54,284 bases of DNA, from the NCBI GenBank assembly GCA_017428485.1, contig JAFRQT010000018.1, positions 1 to 54,284 on the forward strand, in the 5' to 3' direction. Position numbers and translations under genes: made by a program. Below are positions 34,235 through 42,646 of the stretch, piece after piece. Below the pieces are notes generated by a model, which searched no databases, was not told the DNA's origin, and saw nothing but the letters and a program-made list of their open reading frames with translations. The stretch's first letter is position 1; each line of letters opens with the position of its first letter. The DNA is from Bacilli bacterium. GTDB taxonomy: Bacteria; Bacillota_I; Bacilli_A; RF39; UBA660.

Positions 34235-34951
34235 CTATTCGTAATAGCTTTTGGCTATTTTCTTGAAAATCTCCATATCTAATTTATATGTAATTTTTAA
34301 ATTCATTGCTTCTTGCATTGGAACTGCTTTCATTTTTAGTTTAAATGCTTTAGCTAAAGCACCAGCAGATGTCATCGTATTTAACACCTCAGGTGAACTT
34401 TGAGTAAATATGTCATATGCTGTTTTATATAGGAATCCTTCTGGTGAAGCACCAGCAATTATCTTCTCTCTTGGCACAACTTCAACTACTTGTTGTGTTT
34501 CAGGATCAATACTATATAATGTATCATATTGATATTCAGCAAGTGTTGCAGCTCCATATTCTTTAATAGCTGAGATAACATCATCAATTCCACGTTCATC
34601 TACAAGTGGATGTGTAGCATCATACATCATAATTACATCATTATCATTAGCTATTTCTTTTGCCTCTAATATTCCTTTTGCAATATCATTGCTTCTTCCA
34701 TTTCCACCAGTGATGATAGAATAAACTTTACGATATATTTTTGTATCACAACATTCTTTAGTATAATCAAGATAATCTGGATTAGTAATAATGATAATAT
34801 CATCAATACTATCCATTGAATTTAATACATCAACAATATACATAAAGACAGGCTTACCATTAACAATAAAGAATTGTTTAGGTAAATTCTTATCACATCT
34901 TGTGCCTTTACCAGCCATTAATAAAAGTACAATATTTTTTTCAGTATTCAT
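34235..34951 (-). CDS. IspD/TarI-like cytidylyltransferase
   Basis: This 238-residue enzyme transfers CMP from CTP to a polyol phosphate. It has the nucleotide-binding start LLLMAGKGTRCDKNLPKQF, then GGNGRSNDIAKGI, MMYDATHPLVDE and the closing NLKITYKLDMEIF typical of IspD and TarI. Operon context (two CDP-polyol phosphotransferases, a polyol dehydrogenase, TagGH) favours a TarI-type role in making a CDP-polyol. A role as the MEP-pathway IspD cannot be excluded from sequence. It is 12 nt before the GatZ-like gene. Confidence 0.85.
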   Translation of the reverse strand: MNTEKNIVLLLMAGKGTRCDKNLPKQFFIVNGKPVFMYIVDVLNSMDSIDDIIIITNPDYLDYTKECCDTKIYRKVYSIITGGNGRSNDIAKGILEAKEIANDNDVIMMYDATHPLVDERGIDDVISAIKEYGAATLAEYQYDTLYSIDPETQQVVEVVPREKIIAGASPEGFLYKTAYDIFTQSSPEVLNTMTSAGALAKAFKLKMKAVPMQEAMNLKITYKLDMEIFKKIAKSYYE

Positions 34952-34966
34952 ATTTCCTCCATAATC

Positions 34967-36085
34967 TTATTCATTTAAATAACTATCAATTAATTTAATT
35001 ATCTCATTTGTACATCCGTCTTTAGGAACATTTACATTAGCTTTAACAAATTTATCAAAAGCTTTGTAATCAAATATATTATTCTCAATATCATGCATTA
35101 TCTTTTTTGGATCATCAGTAAATAAAGCAGGTACTTTTGTAAAATCTAGATTTAATTCTCTTTTAGAACTATATTCTTTCCAATCATAAGCATATAGATA
35201 AACTGGAAGCTTTAATAATCCTATCTCATAAATCATACTTGAATAATCACAAATGACATAGTCAGCCACAAATAATGCTTCTTGAGAATTTTCAAAATCA
35301 GTAATAACTCTCTTATCAGTTATAACCACATTATTCAATGGATGAGGTTTAAATAATAAATTATATTTGTTAAAATCTATTTCTTTTATTAATCTTTTTA
35401 CATGCTCATCTGACCCATCACTATCTCTTCTAAATGTTGAGCAATATAAGATATTTTTTTTGTTCTTTAATTCTGGAATTCTTTTATATAGTTTTTTTCT
35501 AATTTTCTCTTTATTCTTTGGATCTAATAGATAATCAACTCTAGGTAATGGTATTTCTTTTATTTTATCCTTAGGATATCTAAACCCTTCATAATAATCA
35601 TTTATAAATCCATATGATGAGATTAGTATAGCATCATAATTCCTATGTAATTTCATAATTTTTGCTAATTCAGTTGTTTGCCCCTCAGGTGTATCCAAGT
35701 TAGCATAGCCAAATTTCTTCATACACCCAATTGCATGCCAAAGTTGAATTACTCTTAAACTTTTTTTATGTTTTAAAACACTGATATTTATACAATAAGA
35801 ATCAATTAATACTAATTTTGATGTCGCTATCTCATACATTTGCTTAATCATATGGAAAGCATATGCAATTTTGTTTTCTATTTTTTTAGTATACATTACA
35901 ATTTTATAATCTTTGTATTTCTTCTTTAGTGCATCATATAATATTTGGTAATCTAAAGAAGGAGTGTTACTTTGTCTACTCAGAAATAAAATCTTCTTTT
36001 GAGTTGGAAATATTTTGATAAAAGTATATAAAATATTTAATCCAACAATCCCAATTTTAAGAATAAAATATTTTACTTTTCGCAT
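34967..36085 (-). CDS. CDP-glycerol/polyol phosphotransferase (TagB-like)
   Basis: A 372-residue member of the Glyphos_transf family, which adds polyol phosphate from CDP-polyols to wall polymer at the inner membrane face. Motifs are QLWHAIGCMKKFGY, a PLPRVDYL segment, FKPHPLNNV and the catalytic-site YVICDYSSMIYEIGLLKLPV. The N-terminus is basic and hydrophobic (KVKYFILKIGIVGLNILY), as in membrane-associated priming enzymes. Its length is that of TagB-type primases rather than of large polymerases. It overlaps the preceding tagF-like gene by 13 bases. Confidence 0.88.
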   Translation of the reverse strand: MRKVKYFILKIGIVGLNILYTFIKIFPTQKKILFLSRQSNTPSLDYQILYDALKKKYKDYKIVMYTKKIENKIAYAFHMIKQMYEIATSKLVLIDSYCINISVLKHKKSLRVIQLWHAIGCMKKFGYANLDTPEGQTTELAKIMKLHRNYDAILISSYGFINDYYEGFRYPKDKIKEIPLPRVDYLLDPKNKEKIRKKLYKRIPELKNKKNILYCSTFRRDSDGSDEHVKRLIKEIDFNKYNLLFKPHPLNNVVITDKRVITDFENSQEALFVADYVICDYSSMIYEIGLLKLPVYLYAYDWKEYSSKRELNLDFTKVPALFTDDPKKIMHDIENNIFDYKAFDKFVKANVNVPKDGCTNEIIKLIDSYLNE

Positions 36086-37752
36086 ATGTCCTTAACCTCT
36101 TTATGTAATAAAATATAGTCTATTACTTTATCACTTGCTAATTGTTTATTTGTAACACATTTATCAATTAATAAATCTGCTGCTTTAACATTTCCATAAT
36201 CTCTATTATATAACGCATCCATAAATTCATCAAAGTTATTACATACTTTTCCTGGTGCAACTTTATCTATAGGACGATGTACTCCTCTTGTAGCAGAAAA
36301 TAATAACTTATCATATACGTAGAATAAAACTGGACGTTTTAATAGTAGATAGTCATAGAATGCAGATGAATAATCAGTAACTAAAATATTTGTTACATAA
36401 AACAAATCATTAATTTTATATGATGACATATCATAAATTAAATCTTTATATTCATCTTTTATTGGTATATCATCTTTAATAAAGTGATGTTTACCAAATA
36501 GTACAGCTGCATTTCTTTCTTTACAATATTTATATAGTCTATCAAAATCTATCTTACTATAATCATAAAATGCAACTAATTGATTTTCACCTCTATATGT
36601 AGGGGCAAAAGTAATAATTTCCTTACCTTTAAGTTGAGGATATTTTTCATAAAATTCTTTAGTGACTTTATTCATATAATCTTTGTCTAAAAAATGTTCT
36701 AATCTAGGCATACCAGTAGCTAATAAACTTTTTTTATCAATTCCCCAAACCTCAGAATATATTTCTCTTAAATGATCATTACCAATTAAACCATAAGTGT
36801 ATTTTCTATGGCATGATGCCATTGGATAAGGTGAACCAGCTATTCCGAAACGTCCATATCCGACTAACTTAAATCCAAACCCAGCGTGCCAAACTTGAAC
36901 AAGAGTAGTCTTTTTATTTAAATTTAAAAATGAAAATACTGGAACATAATCATCAACAAATATATAATCTTGTTTAGCTATTTTTGTTATTACTTTTAAC
37001 CATTGAAATAAGTTTTGACCTTTATTACGCTCAAAAACATTTCTAAAACTATATGATATTTTAAACTCTTTATCTAAATTTCTTTCTTTCATTCTTCTAT
37101 CAATAGCTTCTAAATTATCCATTATTGCATTTCTGTTTTCAGACATAAACAAAACTCTTTTGCCATTTTTAACTGTCAAATGAGTAACTATTTGGTAATA
37201 CAAATTTAGAAGGAATCTTGCTATAGAAAGTAAATTCTTTTTTATACTTTTTGAATCATTCATAGCATCAGAAAAAGATCTCTTATAAGGCTTTTTATTT
37301 TGCTTCATAAATGAAGAAATAAATGATAAATATACATCTTCTTTATAAGATTCTTCTTGAACAAGTCTAATATTAAATGAAACTACATACGCATAGAAAT
37401 TTTGTCCATATCTAAAAACACGACTAAATTCTTCAATGTTTGATAGTACATCATCACTCAATTTAGGCTTTTTATTAATGTCTCCATCTATTACAAATAA
37501 CCACTCCCCTGGTGTTAAGATTTCACGTCCTTCAGCTATAGTAATATTTAATTTTGAACGATAAGTATTCTTATCTAATTGTTTTGTTTCTAATTTATGT
37601 TGTTTAATAACTTTAGTTATATTATTTTTTTCATCAGTCTCTACTAAAAGAATTGAAAGATCTATTGGTTTTTTACTTTCATATTCAACAAAAAGATATG
37701 TTCTTTTCCAAAAAATTTTAGTAATTGTTGTCTCACTAGTATCTGTTTTCAT
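36073..37752 (-). CDS. CDP-glycerol/polyol phosphotransferase (TagF/TarL-like polymerase)
   Basis: The 559-residue protein has an N-terminal beta-rich domain (about 1-130) and a C-terminal Glyphos_transf domain (about 200-545): QVWHAGFGFKLVGYGR, GMPRLEHFL, TFAPTYRG, GKHHFI and LVTDYSSAFYDYLLLKRPV. The His and the Ser-Ser-Asp-Tyr region match catalytic positions of TagF. Size suggests the polymerase of the pair. Start at 37752 follows AGGAGAAG, with a strong extended -10 promoter upstream, so it is the first gene of the operon. The polyol used cannot be read from sequence alone. Confidence 0.88.
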   Translation of the reverse strand: MKTDTSETTITKIFWKRTYLFVEYESKKPIDLSILLVETDEKNNITKVIKQHKLETKQLDKNTYRSKLNITIAEGREILTPGEWLFVIDGDINKKPKLSDDVLSNIEEFSRVFRYGQNFYAYVVSFNIRLVQEESYKEDVYLSFISSFMKQNKKPYKRSFSDAMNDSKSIKKNLLSIARFLLNLYYQIVTHLTVKNGKRVLFMSENRNAIMDNLEAIDRRMKERNLDKEFKISYSFRNVFERNKGQNLFQWLKVITKIAKQDYIFVDDYVPVFSFLNLNKKTTLVQVWHAGFGFKLVGYGRFGIAGSPYPMASCHRKYTYGLIGNDHLREIYSEVWGIDKKSLLATGMPRLEHFLDKDYMNKVTKEFYEKYPQLKGKEIITFAPTYRGENQLVAFYDYSKIDFDRLYKYCKERNAAVLFGKHHFIKDDIPIKDEYKDLIYDMSSYKINDLFYVTNILVTDYSSAFYDYLLLKRPVLFYVYDKLLFSATRGVHRPIDKVAPGKVCNNFDEFMDALYNRDYGNVKAADLLIDKCVTNKQLASDKVIDYILLHKEVKDICEK

Positions 37753-37785
37753 AATCAATCTTCTCCTACAAGTTGTCCTTAATTA

Positions 37786-37815
37786 ATTATAGCATAAAAA
37801 CAAAATACAATTCAA
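37786..37815 (-). promoter_or_regulatory. Promoter of the teichoic acid operon
   Basis: Minus strand: TTGAAT (37815-37810), 18-nt spacer, TATAAT (37791-37786), with TGC before the -10 giving an extended -10. It drives eight genes down to the terminator at 29257-29286. Confidence 0.8.
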
Positions 37816-37837
37816 CCAAATAACACTATTGAAAACA

Positions 37838-37866
37838 TAAAAAAATACAAATAATTATTTGTATTT
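37838..37866 (-). terminator. Terminator after tagO
   Basis: Perfect palindrome AAATACAAATAA (37843-37854) with TTATTTGTATTT (37855-37866). On the minus strand it is followed by TTTT, ending the tagO mRNA before the operon promoter. Confidence 0.75.
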
Positions 37867-37867
37867 C

Positions 37868-38929
37868 TTATTTCTTTGATCTATCAAAAATAATGTCTGT
37901 TTTTAGTATTAGGAACAGTACTATAAATATCAATATTATATAACAAATTAATACTTCAATTTTCTCTCCTAATACATAGAATATAGTTGCTAATGAAAAT
38001 AACAAATTAACTCCATATATTACAAGCAAAGAACTCTTCTTAGAAAAATGTTTTAATAGTTGATGATGTAAGTGTTCCTTATCTGCATGATCAATTGGTT
38101 GACCTTTTAATTTTCTTCTTATTATAGCAAATAATGTATCCATAATTGGAATAGCCAATATTAACATTGGAATAACAAGAGATGTAAATGTTGTTGCTTT
38201 AAATCCAATTAATAGAATAACAGATATCATGAATCCTAAGAATGTACTTCCTGCATCTCCTTGATATATTTTAGCTGGTGGAAAATTATGAACTAAATAT
38301 CCTAGAGTTGCTCCCAACATAATCAAGGAAAGTATGACATCTAACCCACCAAATTTATTTAAAATGAACCCAATAACTGCGATTGTTAAGAAATATATAG
38401 AGGCAATACCTCCACAAAGTCCATCAAGGCCATCTATTAAATTAATTGCATTAATTGTTGCAACTATAATTAACATAGTTAATACTTCACTCAATACTGG
38501 TATACTTGCAAAATTAATACTCAATCCAAACACATTTACTTTTGCAAGTTTTAGTCCACCATAAAATACAACTATTGCTGCCACTATCAATTGAACTAAC
38601 ACTTTATATTTATTAGGCATTGGAGTTTTGCACTTAGTCATATCATCAAATAATCCAAGTAGCATAATTAAAAATGAGCCAATTAATATTGAAAGCATTA
38701 AATTATTTTTAGGAGCAAATAACATATATCCTAACAAAAACGCCCCAAAAATACCAAGTCCTCCAAGTAAAGGTACTGGCTTTTTTTGAATTTTTCTTTT
38801 TTCATTTGGTACATCTAGTATCTTTAAAAATTTTGCAACCCTCTTCATTATTTCAACAAATAATAAAGATGCAAAAAAACATACTGCTACTACTACAAAT
38901 ATATTATGACCATTAACAATAAAACTCAT
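37868..38929 (-). CDS. tagO: Undecaprenyl-phosphate sugar-1-phosphate transferase TagO
   Basis: TagO/WecA starts wall teichoic acid by moving GlcNAc-1-phosphate to undecaprenyl phosphate. The 353-residue protein has about ten membrane segments, the aspartate motifs GLFDDMTK and NLIDGLDGL, GDAGSTFLGF, and the nucleotide-sugar loop HADKEHLHHQL. The early KKPVPLLGGLGIF is typical. Start follows AGGACGTGAT. It is upstream of the polymer operon but has its own terminator; a TATAAT at 38954-38949 may be its -10. Confidence 0.93.
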   Translation of the reverse strand: MSFIVNGHNIFVVVAVCFFASLLFVEIMKRVAKFLKILDVPNEKRKIQKKPVPLLGGLGIFGAFLLGYMLFAPKNNLMLSILIGSFLIMLLGLFDDMTKCKTPMPNKYKVLVQLIVAAIVVFYGGLKLAKVNVFGLSINFASIPVLSEVLTMLIIVATINAINLIDGLDGLCGGIASIYFLTIAVIGFILNKFGGLDVILSLIMLGATLGYLVHNFPPAKIYQGDAGSTFLGFMISVILLIGFKATTFTSLVIPMLILAIPIMDTLFAIIRRKLKGQPIDHADKEHLHHQLLKHFSKKSSLLVIYGVNLLFSLATIFYVLGEKIEVLICYIILIFIVLFLILKTDIIFDRSKK

Positions 38930-39109
38930 ATTATCACGTCCTATAAATATTATAAAACATATTATTTTACTTTTCTACTCTTTTTAATATACCCATTTTT
39001 TATTTATTCATTGTTTTTTTATGTAAAGTCCTAAAATAATAAGCCTTTATTAATGAAAAATATGTCAATATTTGTTATAATTATTATAAGTAGAATTATG
39101 GAGGTATAT

Positions 39110-41260
39110 ATGAAAAAGCGTTTTGTTTTTATAGCATTATTATTATTTTTATCATACATGCCTCTAGTCAATGCAAGTTATGATGCAATAATTAATAGTT
39201 CATCAGTTAGAATTAGAAGTGAATCAAGTACCAACGGTAGTATCATCGCAACATTAAGTAAAGGAACAAATATTAGTGTTGTTGATAAAACTCTTTATCT
39301 TGGTGAAGGATGTGATACTAAATGGTTAAAATTAACTTATAAAGAAAAAGAAGCATATGTATGTAGTAAATATGTTACTTATGTAGATAATTCATTTAGT
39401 GGAATTAATGTTACTGATTGGACCGCACGTGTTAGTGGAAATAATGTGGCAGTTAGAAAAGGCGCTGGAACTAACTATAGCGTAATTGAAAGACTTTCAC
39501 TAGGAGTTAATGTTACAATACTTGATACCAAAGACAATTGGTATAAAATAAATTATTATAATAGTTCAGTTGGATGGATAAGTAAAGATTATGTTGTTAA
39601 AAAAGAAGAAATTACTGCTAAAGATGAAGAATATGAACAAACATTAAAAACAGAAGGTTTCCCAGATGACTATATACCTTATCTTACTTATTTACATCAA
39701 AAATATCCAAACTGGGTATTTAAAGCAGGAAAAACAAATCTAAATTTTTCATCTTCTGTAGCATCCGAATCTGGAATATGTTATATGCAAACAGAAAATG
39801 ATAACTATAGAACATCTTCAAAACCAGCGGAAGGAAAAACATGGTTTAGAGTAAATAAGGGTGTTATTGCATTCTATATGGATCCAAGAAACTGGCTAAC
39901 TGAGGAAAGAATATTTATGTTTGAAAACTTATCGTATGAAGATTCTTTAGAAGAAACTTATCCAACTCTTGTCAAATCAATATTTGGAACTTCTAAATTA
40001 TCAGCTGATGAATATACAATTCCTATGTTTAATGCCGGTAAAACAAATAAAATAAGTCCTGTTCATATAGCAAGTAGAATTAGACTAGAAGTTGGAGCAG
40101 ATGGAAGTGGTTCAACTAGTGGTGGCGAATTTACTTGGAAAGGTAAAAAATATAGCGGATATTATAATTTCTTTAATATTGGAGCTTATGAAGTTACTAT
40201 TGATGGTGTTAACTATTCTGCCGTTACAAGAGGTCTTGCATATGCAGCTAAATTAATAAATAGAGATGGCGAATTATGGAATAACATTGAGACAGCAATT
40301 ACTGAGGGTAGTTCTTTCTTGGCAAACGGTTATGTTAGTAAAGGTCAAGGAACTTTATATTATCAAAAGTTTAATGTTGGCCCAAACTCACAATTTAAAA
40401 AATATACTCATCAATATATGACAAATATTCAAGCACCAGCTACTGAAGGAAATCAAACTTATAATTCATATAAAAAATCCGATGTATTAAATCAAACATT
40501 TATATTTGAAATTCCTATTTATAATGATATGCCTCTATATACCTCTCTTCCAAAAAGTGGAAACACAAATAATGATTTAAAATTATTAGATGTTTCTGGT
40601 TATGAATTATCACCATCTTTTGACCAAGATATAATTGAATATGAAGTATTTGTTCCGCTTGCTACAAACAAAATAACAATTAATGCAGAAGCAGAAGCAT
40701 CTACATCAACAGTTTCTGGTAATGGAGAATATGAATTAAAAGATGATGAAACTGAGATAACAATAATTGTTACAAGTGAGACACAAGAAGAAAAGAAATA
40801 TTCAATTACAATTAAGAAAGCAGATATAGAAATAAGCATAAATGAAATAGTTACAAAAGCTGGATATACTGCATCAGATAACATAATTACAAAGATTAAA
40901 AATGGCACAACAATCAACAGTATGAAAAATAGTTTAATTACTGCTGGGGCAGTTAAAGTTACTGCTACCACTGGAAATGGAACCCAATTAAAAGATACTG
41001 ATATTGCTGCGACTAATTATAAATTAGAAATATCAACTCAAGATGATACAAAAATATATATACTATCTGTTAAAGGTGATACATCTGGAGATGGAAATAT
41101 AACAATACTTGATTTACTTCAAGTTCAAAAGCATATTAAAGGTGCTAAAAAATTAACTGGTGCTTCTCTACTCGCTGGGGATACATCAGGTGATAATGAT
41201 GTTACTATATTAGATTTACTTCAAGTTCAAAAACATATTAAAGGCGCTAAAAAGTTATAA
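39110..41260 (+). CDS. Secreted N-acetylglucosaminidase with SH3b and dockerin domains
   Basis: The 716-residue protein should cut glycan strands of peptidoglycan outside the cell. It has a signal peptide (1-22), two SH3b domains (about 27-92 and 106-165), a GH73-like glucosaminidase domain (about 183-480) with SPVHIASRIRLEVGADGSG and GYYNFFNIGAY, where the Glu is the likely catalyst, a cadherin-like beta domain (about 489-571), a short extra domain, and a C-terminal pair of dockerin repeats (GDTSGDGNITILDLLQVQKH and a near copy). Start at 39110 follows GGAGGTA. The next gene, 9 nt on, encodes a membrane protein with a cohesin-like domain. Confidence 0.88.
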   Translation: MKKRFVFIALLLFLSYMPLVNASYDAIINSSSVRIRSESSTNGSIIATLSKGTNISVVDKTLYLGEGCDTKWLKLTYKEKEAYVCSKYVTYVDNSFSGINVTDWTARVSGNNVAVRKGAGTNYSVIERLSLGVNVTILDTKDNWYKINYYNSSVGWISKDYVVKKEEITAKDEEYEQTLKTEGFPDDYIPYLTYLHQKYPNWVFKAGKTNLNFSSSVASESGICYMQTENDNYRTSSKPAEGKTWFRVNKGVIAFYMDPRNWLTEERIFMFENLSYEDSLEETYPTLVKSIFGTSKLSADEYTIPMFNAGKTNKISPVHIASRIRLEVGADGSGSTSGGEFTWKGKKYSGYYNFFNIGAYEVTIDGVNYSAVTRGLAYAAKLINRDGELWNNIETAITEGSSFLANGYVSKGQGTLYYQKFNVGPNSQFKKYTHQYMTNIQAPATEGNQTYNSYKKSDVLNQTFIFEIPIYNDMPLYTSLPKSGNTNNDLKLLDVSGYELSPSFDQDIIEYEVFVPLATNKITINAEAEASTSTVSGNGEYELKDDETEITIIVTSETQEEKKYSITIKKADIEISINEIVTKAGYTASDNIITKIKNGTTINSMKNSLITAGAVKVTATTGNGTQLKDTDIAATNYKLEISTQDDTKIYILSVKGDTSGDGNITILDLLQVQKHIKGAKKLTGASLLAGDTSGDNDVTILDLLQVQKHIKGAKKL
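41111..41257 (+). repeat. Two near-identical dockerin-repeat segments
   Basis: Segments 41111-41155 and 41213-41257 (45 nt each) are nearly identical in DNA and encode the helix DLLQVQKHIKGAKKL twice. Each is preceded by a calcium-loop pattern D-x-S-G-D-x-x-x-T-I-L-D. Together they form a duplicated EF-hand-like dockerin module. Confidence 0.85.
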
Positions 41261-41269
41261 GGAGGAGTT

Positions 41270-42631
41270 ATGAAAAATAGAAAAATAATAATTGCTTTGA
41301 TTATCGGCTTGTTTATGTCACTTATTTCTTTCAACAAAGTTTATGCAGCAAGTGCAAAAATAAGTGTATCAGCAAATAAAAGTCAAGTTATAGTTGGAGA
41401 TACTGTAACAGTAACTGTAAAAGTTTCTTCAGGAGAATTGCTGGGAAGTTGGAGATGGACAATTGATTATAATTCAAGTAAATTTAAACTATCATCTGGC
41501 GATAGTACAGTCGCAGATGCAGGAGATGGAAAACTAAAATCCAAAACATATACTTATAAATTTAAAGCAATCGCAACAGGCTCAAGTTCAATAGGAGTTA
41601 AGAATGTAGATGTACTTACTTGGTCAGAAAAGAATCTATCTGTTTCAAAAAACACTAAAACAATTAAGGTAATAACTCAAAGTGATTATCAGGCATCTTT
41701 ATCGAAAAACAACTATCTATCTTCATTAACTGTTGGAGATTTGACTTTATCCCCTACTTTTAAAAAGGATGTAACAGAATATACTGTTAGTGCCAATGCT
41801 AATATCACAAATATAAAAATAAGTGCTAAAGCAGAAGATTCAAAATCAGATGTTGATGGTACTGGAACATTTAATGTATCAGAAGGTGATAATAAATTTG
41901 TAATAACAGTTACCGCTCAAAATCGAAGTGTTAAGAAATATACAGTAATAGTTAGTGTCACCGATCCAAATCCAATCAATATTACAATTGATAATAAAGA
42001 ATATGTAGTTGTAAAAAGAGAAGCTAACCTAGAGGCTCCAGCTAATTACGAAAAAAAAGAATTAACTATTAGTAATCAAAAAATACCAGGTTTCTATAAT
42101 GAAGTTACTGGTTATACATTAATAGGATTAAAAAATTCAAATGGTGAAACTAACCTATTCATATATGACGAAGATGCTAATAAATATTCTAAATATAATG
42201 AAGTTAATTTAGATAAAATAAAACTATACCCATTAGAAATGAACTTAGTTTTAGATGATTATATTAATTCTTCTATAGAAATTGATGATACTATATTTGA
42301 GGCATTAAAAAGAGAAAAAAGTGAATACTATATAATTCATGCAAAAGATTTAGATTCAGGAGAAGAAGATTATTATACATATGATTCAAAAACTAATACT
42401 GTTATTAGATATACTGATGAAGAAGTAAGACCATATAAAGAATCAATTAAAAAATACACAAAACTATTATCAATTTTAATAGTAGAAACATTATTAATAA
42501 TCTTAGTATTAATTGGTATACTAATAAATAAGGTAGCAAAAGATAAAAAGAAACGTGAAAAATTTGAAAAATTAAAAAAAGAAAAAGAAGAAAGAGACAA
42601 ACACAAAAAAGTAAATAAAAAAGCAAAATAG
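41270..42631 (+). CDS. Membrane-anchored surface protein with cohesin-like domain
   Basis: The 453-residue protein has a signal peptide (1-26), a beta-sandwich domain (about 30-135) whose pattern (VIVGDTVTVTVKVSSGE, then WTIDYNSSKFKLSSG, then YKFKAIATGSS) resembles cohesin, a cadherin-like beta domain (about 145-232; YLSSLTVGDLTLSPTF), an unknown region (235-395), one membrane segment (about 398-420) and a basic Lys-rich cytosolic tail. Start follows GGAGGAG. It is cotranscribed with the dockerin glucosaminidase and may hold it at the cell surface. The cohesin call rests on pattern and context. Confidence 0.75.
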   Translation: MKNRKIIIALIIGLFMSLISFNKVYAASAKISVSANKSQVIVGDTVTVTVKVSSGELLGSWRWTIDYNSSKFKLSSGDSTVADAGDGKLKSKTYTYKFKAIATGSSSIGVKNVDVLTWSEKNLSVSKNTKTIKVITQSDYQASLSKNNYLSSLTVGDLTLSPTFKKDVTEYTVSANANITNIKISAKAEDSKSDVDGTGTFNVSEGDNKFVITVTAQNRSVKKYTVIVSVTDPNPINITIDNKEYVVVKREANLEAPANYEKKELTISNQKIPGFYNEVTGYTLIGLKNSNGETNLFIYDEDANKYSKYNEVNLDKIKLYPLEMNLVLDDYINSSIEIDDTIFEALKREKSEYYIIHAKDLDSGEEDYYTYDSKTNTVIRYTDEEVRPYKESIKKYTKLLSILIVETLLIILVLIGILINKVAKDKKKREKFEKLKKEKEERDKHKKVNKKAK

Positions 42632-42646
42632 AAAGAAGTTGTTAGT

